DNA of 62,175 nucleotides from Actinomyces sp. ZJ308 (GCF_011752065.1 NZ_JAAIJY010000020.1:1-62175), one strand, 5' to 3'; positions 1 through 10,173 are shown, counted from the first letter of the stretch. Numbers and translations: made by a program. Notes: a model not told the origin generated them from the sequence alone.

Positions 1-472
1 ATCAGTACGTGGGCCGGGTTCGTCTATCTTGCTACGGTTCTGGACTGCTGCACCAAGAAGGTCGTGGGGTATGCGATGGCCGAGCCATGTGCGCACCTCG
101 CTGGTGTGTGAGGCCATCGACATGGCGGCCAGACGGTGCCCTGTCGAAAAGGGTGTGACGGTCTTTCACTCCGACCGGGGCAGTCAGTACACGTCTCAGA
201 AGTTTCTGGACCACCTGAAGTCCTATGGTATCCGCCCGTCCGTGGGTCGTACCGGGGTGTGCTGGGACAATGCGTGGGCGGAATCCTTCAATGCCACGCT
301 CAAGAACGAGAGAGTGCATAGAATGGTGTACCCCACGAGACAGAAGGCGATCAACGATATTGCCTCGTGGATCGAGCTGAGATACAATCATGTGCGCCTT
401 CACTCAGCCCTGGGATACCGCACACCTAACGAGGTCGAGCAAGAATTCCTGGACCTAACCAAGGCAGCCTGA
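1..472 (+). pseudogene. IS3-family transposase OrfB, 3' fragment with frameshift
   Basis: C-terminal part of an IS3-type DDE integrase/transposase; the 5' end lies outside the window. Reading from base 1 gives a typical catalytic-core stretch (YLATVLDCCTKKVVGYAMA), but from about base 82-86 the homologous reading continues in the next frame (SHVRTSLVCEAIDMAARR), so one extra base at about 82-85 breaks the gene. The rest is intact: the second catalytic Asp in FHSDRGSQYTS and the catalytic Glu in WDNAWAESFNATLKNE are present, then the usual RYNHVRLHSALGYRTPNEVE tail. The product is probably inactive unless the extra base is a sequencing error. The stop is at 470-472. Confidence 0.85.
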
Positions 473-758
473 AACACCAAACAAGCAGTGTCCGAAAAAC
501 ACCCAGCAGCCCACACCGCCGTATCCTGACCTTGCACGCCATGATCCGAGATGGAGCCCTCTACGACCCACAACCAGCCACGAAACTACCCGCCGCCGCT
601 TGACACACCACATAGGGGCACCCCCCACCAAACAGATCAATAGGACCCGCTTACTACGCCCTCAAACACGAAGAGCCGGTTTCAGGGAGGGCCGGTTCTC
701 GTTGCTATCACAATGATGTGAGACGTTCGTTCGGGGTGCGGGTGGTGGTGGGTGGGGC
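473..758. other. IS-flanking spacer without a gene
   Basis: No convincing coding sequence. It should contain the right end of the IS3 element, but without the left end I cannot define the inverted repeat. The only structures seen are the hairpin at 672-700 and the promoter of the next gene. Confidence 0.4.
672..700. terminator. hairpin, possible terminator
   Basis: AGAGCCGG and CCGGTTCT can pair (one G-T pair) around a GC-rich loop. There is no clear T-run after it, so terminator function is tentative. Confidence 0.35.
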
Positions 759-770
759 TATACTGTACAT

Positions 771-3442
771 ATGTTCGATGGTGGTGTGCTTCCCTGTGAC
801 CCGGCCGGCAGCGTGCCGGGTGGGGTCGGAGCGCCCGCCGGGGTCGCAGACCCGGACCCGCAGCCGGAACCGCTGGTTCCTGGGGTGCCGGTGGGGGATG
901 TAGCGGGTGTGCTGGCGTCCCTGGGGGCGGGTGGGGTGCTGGCCGGTGTGGTCGAGGGCCTGCTGTCCCGCCTGCTGGTGAGCGCCCAGGGTCCCGACGG
1001 CGAAAGCCCCGCCGCTGGCGGTGATGACGCCGCCGGTGCCGGCGCCGGTGCTCAGCGCGTCCAGGACCCCGAGGCCGCCGGCGGCACCGGCGCGGACTCC
1101 ACCGGGGTGGACTCCACCGGCGGGGACGCTGTCGATGGTGATGGTGGTGAGGCGGCTCCGGGCTTGTTCGTCGGCGAGTCTGGTGGTGATGCGGTTCTGG
1201 TGGCTGCTGGTGAGCGGTACCGGGTCCTGGGGGTGGAGGAGGCCTCCTCCTCGGGGCTCATGGGCCTGGGGGCTGGGGTCTGGGGGAGCTGGCCGCGGCC
1301 TGCCACCGCCTGGGGACCTGGGCTGCTTGGGGTGAGGCCCTGGCGGCGGCGTGCTTGACCGGGTGCGCGCAGCTGTCGACCCGCCCCGGCCAGTGGGGCC
1401 CACACGGGGCGGTGTCCCCGGTGGTGGGCTATGAGGAGCGGCGCTTCAACACCACCTGCCTCCTGCAAGCCCGCCTCGGAGTCTCCCGGACAAGGGCCGG
1501 GCAGGTCGTCGACCACGGCACCGCCCTCATGTCCCCTGCTTTCGGGCCGGTTGAGGCCATGGAGCGCTGCGGGGTGCTGGACGCGGCCAAGGCCTGGCTG
1601 GTGACTCGCCGCCTGGAGGAGGTGCCCGCCTTGGTGGCCCTGGAGGTTCAAGAGCAGGTCCTGCCCCAGGCCCCCAGACGCAGCCTCTCCCAGCTGGGAT
1701 GCGACATCGAGCGGGCCCTCATCCGCCTTGACCCCGAGGGTCACGCCGAGCGCGCCCAAGCCAACCTGGAGCGGCGGGGTGTGTCGCATCCTCGGCCCGC
1801 CGGTGAGGGGATCTGTCGGGTGAGCATGCTGCTGCCGGCCATGGACGCCCTGCTGCTGGACGCCACCCTGGACGCGATCGCCGCCAGCGCACGCGCCGCC
1901 GGCGAGGAACGCACCCTGGCCCAACTGCGAGCCGACGCCATGACCACCATGACCCTCCAAACCCTACGAACCAGCCAAATGGCCGCCTATCACCAATCCA
2001 CCACCGCGGAGCCCGGCAGTTCCGGTGCCAATAGACCAGAGGCGCCACCCGCCCCTGAGAACCCGACACCCGACACGATGCCCGGCGTGATTCCCAGCAT
2101 GATGCCCGGCGTGATGGGAGATCCTGACGCGACTGCGGCGCCCGGCACGATGGCAGACCCCGGAGCGGCGGCCGCTGGCGCGGTGGCTGTTGACCCGGGG
2201 CGGTTGCTGCCCGACGGGGTGCCCCTGGAAGGCCTCCTCAGCGCCTTGAGCTCCCTGGTGGGATCCACCAGCCCCTGGTGGAGACCCTCACCCACCGGGT
2301 ATCTGCCCCTGCCCGACAACATCCGCATCAACGTCAACGTCACCGTCCCCCTGACCAGCCTGGTACCACCAGGAGACCCCATCGGCAGTGGCGATCCCGG
2401 CAGCGGTGGCCCCGGCGGCGGCCCTACAGACGCGCTTGGGCTCACCGACCGGGAGCCGCCCACCACCAGCGGAAGGAATCTGCCCACCACCAGTGGCAGG
2501 AGTCTGTCCGTTGCCGGATTCGTTGATCGGGGTTCCGCCGCAGCGCCCGTGAAGTCTGTGACCGCGGCGCCCGTGCAGGCCGCCCCTGACTCCGGCACCG
2601 CTGCCACAACCGCCGAAGCCGCCGAGGTCACCGAGCCCACTGGCCCCACCGAGGTCACTGACCCCATCGAGTCCCGTGAGGCCGTTGAAGCCACCGAGCT
2701 CGCCGACGTCAGTGAGTCCCGTGAGACCGCCGAGCCGGTTGAGGTTGCTGAGGTCTCCGTGGGCGCCCGGGGTGTTGCGGTGCCGGCGGCCACTGCCTGG
2801 TGCCTGGCGGCCGGGGGTACCTGGAGGCGTCTGGTCACCGACCCGGCCAGCGGCGTCGTCATCGACGTGGGCCGCTCCCGCTACCGTCCCCCGGCGGGCC
2901 TGGCCGACCTGGTGCGCGCCCGCGACCGCTCCTGCGTCTACCCCACCTGCCAGATGCCCGCTCAGAGGTGCGACATCGACCATCTCACCGCCTGGAACCA
3001 GGGCGGGACCACCAGCCTGGACAACCTCGTCACCCTGTGCCAGGCCCACCACCGCCTCAAGCACACCCCCGGATGGGCGCTCACCAGAGACGAGGACACC
3101 GGAGTGCTGTCCTGGCACACCCCCGACAAGACCGTCTACCAACGCCACCCCAACGGCACCATCAACCGCCTGCCCAGACGGGTCGGGCCCCGCCAGCACC
3201 ACATCCCCGGCACCCAGGTACCCACCAGCCTGAGCAACCAGATCACCATCGAGCTCATCGACCGGCTCAACACCGCCCTGACCAACACCCGCAGCATCGA
3301 CAACACCAACGGCCTGCTCCGGTTGACTACCCGAGGCCCGGCCCCCGGCGAAACGGCCGGAGACTACGAAACCACCCCCTACCCCCACGCCACCCACACC
3401 CTCGGACTCGCACCCCTCATCGACACCGCCCCACCCTTCTAA
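771..3442 (+). pseudogene. DUF222 / HNH endonuclease domain protein, frameshifted
   Basis: Two abutting frames make one gene. The first starts at 771 (MFDGGVLP...) and covers the Ala/Gly-rich N-terminus to about 1281. The second carries the DUF222 helical domain (QLSTRPGQWGPHGAVSPVVG, LLQARLGVSRTRAGQVVDHG) and a C-terminal HNH nuclease (CVYPTC, CDIDHLTAWNQGG, NLVTLCQAHHRLKH). Continuous homology needs GVWG to run into ELAAACHRLGTWAAWGEA, which requires one more G in the TGGGGGA run at 1281-1287, or -1 slippage there. A Pro/Thr/Glu-rich linker of about 250 residues separates DUF222 and HNH. This family is abundant in Actinobacteria and its role is unsettled. A TATACT -10 at 759-764 ends 6 nt before ATG, so the mRNA would be leaderless. 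Confidence 0.8.
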
Positions 3443-3465
3443 GGCGCTGGGTGCCGCTGATACTC

Positions 3466-6400
3466 ATGACCAACCGACACCGCTACGCCGAGCTTCATGC
3501 CCACTCCGCCTACTCCTTTCTCGACGGAGTCAACGAGCCCGATGATCTGGCCTCGGCCGCCGTTGAACTCGGGCTGGAGGCTCTCGCCCTCACCGATCAC
3601 GATGGTGTCCCCGGCATCGTCAAGCACGCCCAGGCAGGTCGCGCCCACAACCTGCCCACCATTCACGGCACCGAGCTCACCCTTGCCGACGGCTCCCGCC
3701 TGCCCGTCCTGGCTCGCAACCCCACCGGCTACCACCGCCTGGTATCGGCGATCTCCCGGCACAACCTGGACGCCGGAGAACGCCGAGAACCGGCCCATGA
3801 CCTGTCCACTCTCGCCTCGGCGCTTCGCGCCGCCCCGACCAACCAGACCGGGGGAGCGGGCGGGACCTGCCTCATTCTCACCGGCACCTCCAACGGCCCC
3901 CTACGCCGGGCCCTGGGTGACCCCCGCCGTCCCGGTACTTGGGACCTGGCGGCGGCAGACGCCTGTCTGGGTCGTCTCACCGAGCTCTTCGCCGCTCCTG
4001 ACCGTGGCCGCCCCTCCGATACCAGTGCAGGCACCGGCGGCCCACGCGTTGAGGGTGACGCCGCCATGGGCCTGGCCGTCGAGCTCACCCTGGACGGCGG
4101 TCCCACCGACGCGGCCCTCACCGACGCTCTGACACGGCTGGCCCGCGCCCACCGACTACCCCTCGTGGCCACTGGCGCGGTGCGCTGCGCCCGTCCCACC
4201 GACGCCCGACTCGCCGACGTCCTCACCGCAACCCGCCTGGTCACCGACCTGGAAGGAGCCCGCGGTCACCTGCCCGCCATCGGCCGTTGGCTGAGAGGAG
4301 CCCAGGACATGGCCAGGCTCCACCGCCGCAGCCCCCACGCCGTCGACCTTGCTGCGGACCTCGCCGCCGACCTCGCCTTCGACCTGTCCCTCATCGCCCC
4401 CGACCTCCCCGATGCCGATGTTCCGGAAGGCCACACGCCCGCCAGCTGGCTGCGCGAGCTCACCCGCCAGGGCGCCACCCGCCGCTACGGCACCCCGCAG
4501 GAGCACCCCCGAGCCTGGGAGGTCCTCAACCACGAGCTCGACATCATCGAGTCCCTGGGCTTCCCCGGCTACTTCCTCATCGTGCACGCCATCGTCGAGT
4601 TCTGCGCGCAGTCGGGAATCCTGTGCCAGGGGAGAGGGTCCGCCGCGAACTCCGCAGTCTGCTACGCCCTGGGAATCACCGCCGTCGACGCCGTCCGGCA
4701 CAAGATGCTCTTCGAACGGTTCCTCTCCCCGGGGCGAGCCGGCTACCCGGACATCGACCTCGACATCGAGGCCTGCCGCCGCGAAGAGGTCATTCAGCAC
4801 GTCTACTCCCGATACGGCAGAGACTGCGCCGCCCAGGTCGCCAACGTCATCTCCTACCGACCCCGATCAGCCGTCCGAGACGCCGCCCGAGCCCTCGGCC
4901 ACCCCGCCGGGGTGCAGGACACCTGGGCCAGGCAGATGGATCGCTGGACCACGGTGCGTCCTGGAGGACTGACAGGACAGGGCGAGGAGGTTCCCGAGCC
5001 GGTCCTCGACATCGCCGAGAAGCTGCTGCGCCTGCCCCGCCACCTGGGGGTCCATCCCGGAGGCATGGTCCTGTGCGGTCGCCCCGTCACCGAGGTGTGC
5101 CCGGTGCGCTGGGCCGCCATGGACAATCGCTCGGTCCTCCAGTGGGACAAGGACGACTGCGCCGAGGCCGGCCTGGTCAAGTTCGACCTCCTGGGACTGG
5201 GGGCACTCACCGCGCTGCGCCTGGCCTTCACCACCCTGGCCGAGCGCGGGCAGACCGTGCCCGACGCCGTTAAGGAGGGCGAGCTGCGCACCTCCCAGAC
5301 CGGTCGTCCCTGGGGCCTGCACACCCTTCCCGAGGGGGACCCGGCCGTCTACCGGCTGCTCACGGCCGCGGACACGGTGGGGGTCTTCCAGGTCGAGTCG
5401 CGCGCGCAAATGGCCACCCTGCCCCGGCTTCGGCCCAAGGACTTCTACGACATCGTCGTCGAGGTCGCCCTCATCCGCCCCGGCCCCATCCAGGGCGACG
5501 CGGTCAACCCCTACATCCGTCGCAGGCTGGAGCGCGAGGAGGTCACCTACCTGCACGAGTCCCTCAAACCCGCCCTGTCCAAGACCCTGGGCGTGCCGCT
5601 CTTTCAGGAACAGCTCATGCAGATCGCCGTCGACGCCGCAGGGTTCAGCCCCGCCGAGGCCGACACCCTGCGCCAGGCCATGGGGGCCAAACGGTCCATC
5701 GAGCGCATGGAGGCCCTCCGCAACCGGCTCGTGGCCGGCATGAGGAATCGAGGCATCGACGAGCCCACCGCTGAGAAGATCTACAGCAAGCTGAGGTCCT
5801 TTGCCGAGTTCGGCTTCCCCGAGTCCCACGCCTTCTCCTTCGCCTACCTGGTCTACGCCTCGGCCTGGCTCAAGGCGCGTAAGCCCGAGGACTTCTACGC
5901 CGGGGTCCTCGCCGCCCAGCCCATGGGCTTCTGGTCCCCGCAGTCCCTCGTGGCCGACGCTCGCCGCCACGGTGTGAGAGTCCTTCCCGCAGACGTCAAC
6001 CGCTCCCTGGCACAGGCCACCGTCGAGCAGAGGGAGGAGTTGGAGCATCGAGGTGCAGGGATGTCACAAGAGATGGAGGAGCAGTGGAGACCGCTCACGC
6101 CCCATCCCGCCGCCCCATCGTCGCTTGATGTCCATGACGATCTTGCGGTGCGTCTCGGCCTGGCGCCAGTGAAAGGACTGGGGGAGCGGGTCGCACAGGC
6201 CATCGTCACCGAACGCCGAGCCCACGGTCCCTACCGCGACCTGACAGACCTTGCTCGCCGCGTGAGCCTGAGCCGCTCTCGTCTTGAGATGCTGGCCGCC
6301 TCGGGGGCCCTGGCCAGCCTGGGCGTGGAACGCCGTCGGGCCCTGTGGGCCGCCGGGGTCCTGGCCGATGAGTACGGCCGACGCCGTAGCGCCTCCTGCC

Positions 6401-6888
6401 AGGGGCCCGGGGCATGGTTCCAGCCCACGCTTCCGGGCACCGCCGTCGGCGCCGTCGCCCCGACCCTGCCGACCATGACCGACCATGAGCGCCAGGCCGC
6501 CGATCTGAACCTGACCGGAGTGTCCACACACGGCTCTCCCCTCAAGCAGCTGCGCCCCCACCTGGCCGCTGACGGCGTACTGACCGCCGCCGATCTCTCA
6601 GGCCAGGAGCACGGGAGGCGAGTGAGGGTCGCCGGCGTCGTCACCCACCGGCAGCGGCCCCACACGGCCACCGGCATGATCTTTCTCAACCTGGAGGATG
6701 AGACCGGCCTGCTCAACGTCGTCTGCCGGGCAGGCATGTGGCGCCGCTACCGCAGCATCGGAAGACGCGCCAGCGCCCTCATCGTGCGTGGCACCGTGGA
6801 GAGGGGAGACGGGGTCGTCGCTCTCATGGCCGAGCACCTCCAGGTCCTCCCCGGCGTGCCCGTCACCGGCAGCCGGGACTGGTGCTGA
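3466..6888 (+). CDS. dnaE2: Error-prone DNA polymerase DnaE2 (ImuC)
   Basis: 1140 aa C-family polymerase alpha subunit of the DnaE2/ImuC branch, used for damage-tolerant mutagenic synthesis. Visible in order: N-terminal PHP domain (YAELHAHSAYSFLDGVNEP, ALTDHDGVPG), palm with the catalytic acidic motif PDIDLDIEACRREEV, fingers and thumb, helix-hairpin-helix region, and a C-terminal OB fold (VRVAGVVTHRQRPHTATGMI). The length fits DnaE2 rather than a full replicative DnaE1. ATG at 3466 starts the PHP homology; GTG 3451 is an in-frame alternative. The usual partners ImuA and ImuB are not beside it: upstream is the decayed DUF222 gene, 23 bp away, and downstream a convergent permease. Confidence 0.92.
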   Translation: MTNRHRYAELHAHSAYSFLDGVNEPDDLASAAVELGLEALALTDHDGVPGIVKHAQAGRAHNLPTIHGTELTLADGSRLPVLARNPTGYHRLVSAISRHNLDAGERREPAHDLSTLASALRAAPTNQTGGAGGTCLILTGTSNGPLRRALGDPRRPGTWDLAAADACLGRLTELFAAPDRGRPSDTSAGTGGPRVEGDAAMGLAVELTLDGGPTDAALTDALTRLARAHRLPLVATGAVRCARPTDARLADVLTATRLVTDLEGARGHLPAIGRWLRGAQDMARLHRRSPHAVDLAADLAADLAFDLSLIAPDLPDADVPEGHTPASWLRELTRQGATRRYGTPQEHPRAWEVLNHELDIIESLGFPGYFLIVHAIVEFCAQSGILCQGRGSAANSAVCYALGITAVDAVRHKMLFERFLSPGRAGYPDIDLDIEACRREEVIQHVYSRYGRDCAAQVANVISYRPRSAVRDAARALGHPAGVQDTWARQMDRWTTVRPGGLTGQGEEVPEPVLDIAEKLLRLPRHLGVHPGGMVLCGRPVTEVCPVRWAAMDNRSVLQWDKDDCAEAGLVKFDLLGLGALTALRLAFTTLAERGQTVPDAVKEGELRTSQTGRPWGLHTLPEGDPAVYRLLTAADTVGVFQVESRAQMATLPRLRPKDFYDIVVEVALIRPGPIQGDAVNPYIRRRLEREEVTYLHESLKPALSKTLGVPLFQEQLMQIAVDAAGFSPAEADTLRQAMGAKRSIERMEALRNRLVAGMRNRGIDEPTAEKIYSKLRSFAEFGFPESHAFSFAYLVYASAWLKARKPEDFYAGVLAAQPMGFWSPQSLVADARRHGVRVLPADVNRSLAQATVEQREELEHRGAGMSQEMEEQWRPLTPHPAAPSSLDVHDDLAVRLGLAPVKGLGERVAQAIVTERRAHGPYRDLTDLARRVSLSRSRLEMLAASGALASLGVERRRALWAAGVLADEYGRRRSASCQGPGAWFQPTLPGTAVGAVAPTLPTMTDHERQAADLNLTGVSTHGSPLKQLRPHLAADGVLTAADLSGQEHGRRVRVAGVVTHRQRPHTATGMIFLNLEDETGLLNVVCRAGMWRRYRSIGRRASALIVRGTVERGDGVVALMAEHLQVLPGVPVTGSRDWC

Positions 6889-6914
6889 ATACGGAGACCC
6901 TCGCTCGCTGCCCC

Positions 6915-8372
6915 TCACTCCTTGCGGGAGGAGTACGTGGGCAGCTCGCCGGTGACCGGCGCGTCCTTGGTGTGCAGCTCGGAGTAGACGGACCAGGCCA
7001 CGCTGATCAGGGGGACCGCGACAATCGCACCGAGCAGACCGGAGGCGTAGGTTCCCAGAGCGACGCCGATGATCACCACCACCGGGTGCAGGGAGACCTG
7101 GCGGCCCATGATGAGGGGCTGGAGAATGTGTCCCTCGATCTGGCCGATGCCCGCGACCCCCACACCGACGACGATCATGGTGACGAAGCCTCCGGAGGCC
7201 AGGGCCACCACCATGGCCACAAGCATTGCCAGAGGAGCACCGATGATTGGGATGAAGGCGCCGATGAATACGAGCACCGCCAGAGGCGCCGCCAACGGGA
7301 TCCCCACCAGCTGTAGGAAGATCCCGGCCATGATGGCGTCGGTCAGCGCCACCAGTACGGTGCCGCGCGCGTAGCCGGCGAAGGTGTACCAGCCGGCACC
7401 CGCGGCCCGGTGGGTCGACTCGCGCATCGTGGCAGGCAACTCATTGAGGAACCAGCGCCACATCTTGCCCCCGGAGGCGAGGAAGAAGATCGTGACGAAC
7501 AGGGCCAGAGCCAGGACCGTGAGCACATCGACGACCGCGCTTGCGTTGGAGACGACCTCCGAGGCCAGGGAGGGGGCATTGGACTGCAGATAGTGCTGCC
7601 CCTGGCGCAACCAGAGCTGGATCTGGTGATAGACCTGCTGCTGCGTCAGGTGCAACGGCCCACGCTCCAGGAAGTCCATGATCGTGTCGAGACCGTCGCT
7701 GAACTGGGATGCCAGCGAGCTCCACTGACTGGTGACCGACGTGACGACGTAGGTGACCAGACCGGCGATCGCACCAATGGTGGTCAGCAGGGCCAGGAAG
7801 GTTGCCGGGTAGCGAGGCATGATCCTGGCGAAGAGGTTCACCAGCGGCTGGAGGATCGAGGTGAACACCAGTGCCATGAACAGGCCGATGAATACCGGAA
7901 TCACCTGGGAGGTGGCGTAGAAGACAAGGCCGATCACAATGATGATGCCGAGACCCAGCCAGGCTCCCATGCCGCCTCGCACCAGCCAGGAGGGCAGGGA
8001 GTCCATGACCGACGAACGAGTCGTCACCGTCTCCGGGAAGGAGACCGACGGCGCCACGCGGACATGGGTGGTGGACACCGGGGGCGTAGCCGGATTGGTG
8101 GTCTCCTCACCCGGTTCAGACTCCCAGTGCAGCCGGTAATCGCGATCCGCCTGCCTGCGCCTCTCCGCCCAGTCGATCCCCCGGTCCAGGGCCGTACGAG
8201 CACTTCTGAGCCGTCCGAGGAGGCCGCTGCTGCTCAGAACGTCTCGAGACGGCTTCTCTCCCGAGCCGGGTGCCTGCGCCGAGCTAGGAGAACCGGGGCT
8301 CTGAGAGTGCTCGGGAGCCCGTGCCTGCGTGTCCTCTGACGGTTCCTCTGACGGAGAGCTGGTTGTTGCCAT
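6915..8372 (-). CDS. AI-2E family transporter (PerM/YdiK-like permease)
   Basis: 485 aa integral membrane protein. Residues 1 to about 140 are a polar, Ser/Pro/Glu-rich cytoplasmic extension; then come paired hydrophobic helices, a long soluble segment (about 210-280) and the family's C-terminal block (GAFIPIIGAPLAMLVA, ILQPLIMGRQVSLHPVVVIIG). The family includes the putative autoinducer-2 exporter TqsA but most members have no proven substrate. ATG 8372 is chosen because upstream in-frame sequence overlaps the divergent epimerase promoter and looks noncoding. It converges on dnaE2 with a 26 bp gap. Confidence 0.85.
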   Translation of the reverse strand: MATTSSPSEEPSEDTQARAPEHSQSPGSPSSAQAPGSGEKPSRDVLSSSGLLGRLRSARTALDRGIDWAERRRQADRDYRLHWESEPGEETTNPATPPVSTTHVRVAPSVSFPETVTTRSSVMDSLPSWLVRGGMGAWLGLGIIIVIGLVFYATSQVIPVFIGLFMALVFTSILQPLVNLFARIMPRYPATFLALLTTIGAIAGLVTYVVTSVTSQWSSLASQFSDGLDTIMDFLERGPLHLTQQQVYHQIQLWLRQGQHYLQSNAPSLASEVVSNASAVVDVLTVLALALFVTIFFLASGGKMWRWFLNELPATMRESTHRAAGAGWYTFAGYARGTVLVALTDAIMAGIFLQLVGIPLAAPLAVLVFIGAFIPIIGAPLAMLVAMVVALASGGFVTMIVVGVGVAGIGQIEGHILQPLIMGRQVSLHPVVVIIGVALGTYASGLLGAIVAVPLISVAWSVYSELHTKDAPVTGELPTYSSRKE

Positions 8373-8441
8373 GGGGTAAACGTTCAGTCCTTCGCTGGTC
8401 AACGGGCTGACGAAACACGCACAGCCTACTAGCGTGGCCCC

Positions 8442-9356
8442 ATGACCGCCCCGAATGTCAGCAATCAGTCTCACTCCTCCGCAGCGACGAACCAGGTGCG
8501 CCTGCCGCGCACCGCGGCGCTGGGACCGGGGCTGGGAGGTCAGCCGCGGCTCCTCATCGACGCTCCCGCCGGCGCCGCGGAGATCTATCTCCACGGCGCC
8601 ACCGTGACCTCATGGGTGCCGCGCGGCGGGTCGGAGGTCATCTTCACCTCACGGCAGGCGGTCTTCGACGGCTCCACCGCCATTCGTGGAGGAATTCCTC
8701 TGTGCCTGCCGGAGTTCGGCGTCGGCATCAACGGCGACGCCGTGCCGAAGCACGGCTGGGCGCGCATCGCACCCTGGCAGGTGCGGATGGTCACCAGTAC
8801 TGACGGCGGCGGTGTTCGTGCTCTTCTGAGCGTCAGCCGCGACCACCTGACGGCGCTCTACGAGGTCGAGGTCGGTGAGAAGCTGCACCTCGGACTCAGC
8901 CTGCGCAACGACGGGAACGAGCCTCGCACGGTTGAGGCCGCTGCCCACACCTATCTCTCGGTCCACGATGTCACCGCCAGCCTCATCAGCGGGTTGACCG
9001 GAGCCTCCTACAGTGACAATCTGGCTCGCAGTCCCCAGGAGTCTCACCGGGTCCAGGAGGGGGAGCTCAGAATCTCCGGTCCCGTGGACCGAATCTACGA
9101 CTCCGCGGAGCCGATTACTGTGACTGATCCGGGTCATGAACGCACGATCTGCATCGACAAGCTCAATGCACCCTCCACGATCGTGTGGAATCCCTGGTCC
9201 ACCTACAGCGCTCCGCTGCCGGACATGGCCGACGACGAGTTCCCCACCATGGTCTGCGTCGAGAGCGGGGCGGTGCGTGAGCACGCTCCCACCATCGATC
9301 CCGGGGCGAGCTGGTCCATGCAGGTGACCCTCAGTGTTGAGAACACCGGACTGTGA
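8442..9356 (+). CDS. D-hexose-6-phosphate mutarotase / aldose 1-epimerase family protein
   Basis: 304 aa cytosolic beta-sandwich enzyme of the galactose mutarotase superfamily, YeaD-like branch, expected to interconvert alpha and beta anomers of hexose 6-phosphates. Seen: EIYLHGATVTSWVP, the substrate-pocket block GIPLCLPEFG ... KHGWARIAPW, the conserved His in AAHTYLSVHD, and the C-terminal VCVESGAV with the probable catalytic Glu. A -10 TAGCGT at 8430-8435 lies 6 nt before ATG 8442, so the transcript is probably leaderless. Divergent from the AI-2E permease. Confidence 0.88.
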   Translation: MTAPNVSNQSHSSAATNQVRLPRTAALGPGLGGQPRLLIDAPAGAAEIYLHGATVTSWVPRGGSEVIFTSRQAVFDGSTAIRGGIPLCLPEFGVGINGDAVPKHGWARIAPWQVRMVTSTDGGGVRALLSVSRDHLTALYEVEVGEKLHLGLSLRNDGNEPRTVEAAAHTYLSVHDVTASLISGLTGASYSDNLARSPQESHRVQEGELRISGPVDRIYDSAEPITVTDPGHERTICIDKLNAPSTIVWNPWSTYSAPLPDMADDEFPTMVCVESGAVREHAPTIDPGASWSMQVTLSVENTGL

Positions 9357-9466
9357 TGGGAAGCACTCGAAGGTGGTTTGGTGGCCTCGGTAGCCGTCAT
9401 GCTAAGTTTCTCTGCGTCGCCGGAGCGAGTCTGCGGCACAGTCGCTGACAGGCGGCGGAACAACAA

Positions 9467-9557
9467 GTCCGAGTGGCGGAATAGGTAGACGCGCTAGCTT
9501 GAGGTGCTAGTGCCTTATTAAACGGGCGTGGGGGTTCAAGTCCCCCCTCGGACACCA
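9467..9557 (+). tRNA. tRNA-Leu (anticodon GAG)
   Basis: Complete class II tRNA. The acceptor GTCCGAG pairs with CTCGGAC, the anticodon stem CTAGC/GCTAG encloses TTGAGGT (anticodon GAG), a long variable arm is present, the T arm is GGGGGTTCAAGTCCCCC, and CCA is encoded at 9555-9557. It reads CTC/CTT leucine codons. Confidence 0.97.
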
Positions 9558-9562
9558 CCAAC

Positions 9563-9600
9563 ACATGATCCCCGGAACTTTGAGGTTCCGGGGATCATGT
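9563..9600. terminator. Strong hairpin between tRNA-Leu and DUF805 gene
   Basis: Perfect 16-bp stem (ACATGATCCCCGGAAC and its complement) with a 6-nt loop between two convergent genes. There is no T-run on either side; it probably works in both directions. Confidence 0.75.
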
Positions 9601-9621
9601 CATGTTCCAGTGGGTGCCGGC

Positions 9622-10173
9622 TCAGCTCCACTCAGGGCGGTAGAGATCGGGGCGGGACTCGAAGCAGCACAGGACAAGCGGGACAATCCCCAGTCCAATG
9701 AGATAGAACAGCACGAACAATCCTGACTTACCGGTGTCGTGCAGACGGCGCACCATCACGGCGATGGACGGCACGATGATCACAAGGCTGTAGACAAGCA
9801 GCAGTACGGCGATCAGGCCGGTGGCAGCGAGAACGCTGGCAGCCGCCCCCTCCGATGATCCTGCTGATGCGGCTCCCGCTCCTGCAAGACCACCAATGAC
9901 AAGGGCCACCACGTAGATGACGATGGGGATGATGACCTGGTACAGCAGGAAGGCCCACCAGAACTCGGACTGGGATGCGTATCCGCGGAACTGGGCGTAG
10001 CGCTGGAAGTAACGTTTGGCGGCCTGACCGAAGCTCGCACCGGGCAGGGGAGCGACGTCGGGGGTCAGGGCGGGGGCCCCGAATTGTCCGAACTGGTTGG
10101 GGGCGCCGTAGGGCGGCTGACCACCGTAAGGGGGCTGCTCGCCGTAGGGGGTAGGTCCGCTTCCGTAGGACAT
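9622..10173 (-). CDS. DUF805 domain-containing membrane protein
   Basis: 183 aa. Residues 1 to about 45 are Pro/Gly/Tyr-rich with PYGEQPPYGGQPPYGAP repeats. The DUF805 domain follows, with the typical FRGYASQSEFWWAFLLYQ, several membrane helices, and the family's VRRLHDTGKSGLFVL motif. Function is unknown; DUF805 proteins are small inner-membrane proteins. ATG 10173 is chosen because GGAGG lies 5 nt upstream; the longer reading from 10218 lacks this. Confidence 0.9.
   Translation of the reverse strand: MSYGSGPTPYGEQPPYGGQPPYGAPNQFGQFGAPALTPDVAPLPGASFGQAAKRYFQRYAQFRGYASQSEFWWAFLLYQVIIPIVIYVVALVIGGLAGAGAASAGSSEGAAASVLAATGLIAVLLLVYSLVIIVPSIAVMVRRLHDTGKSGLFVLFYLIGLGIVPLVLCCFESRPDLYRPEWS

Noticed and set aside
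2800..3465. Extending dnaE2 upstream into a long open frame
   Set aside because: The reading is Pro/His/Arg-rich shadow coding inside the HNH gene; the PHP domain starts at 3466.
8373..8594. Longer N-terminus of the AI-2E permease
   Set aside because: It overlaps the divergent epimerase gene and its promoter, and reads as shadow sequence.
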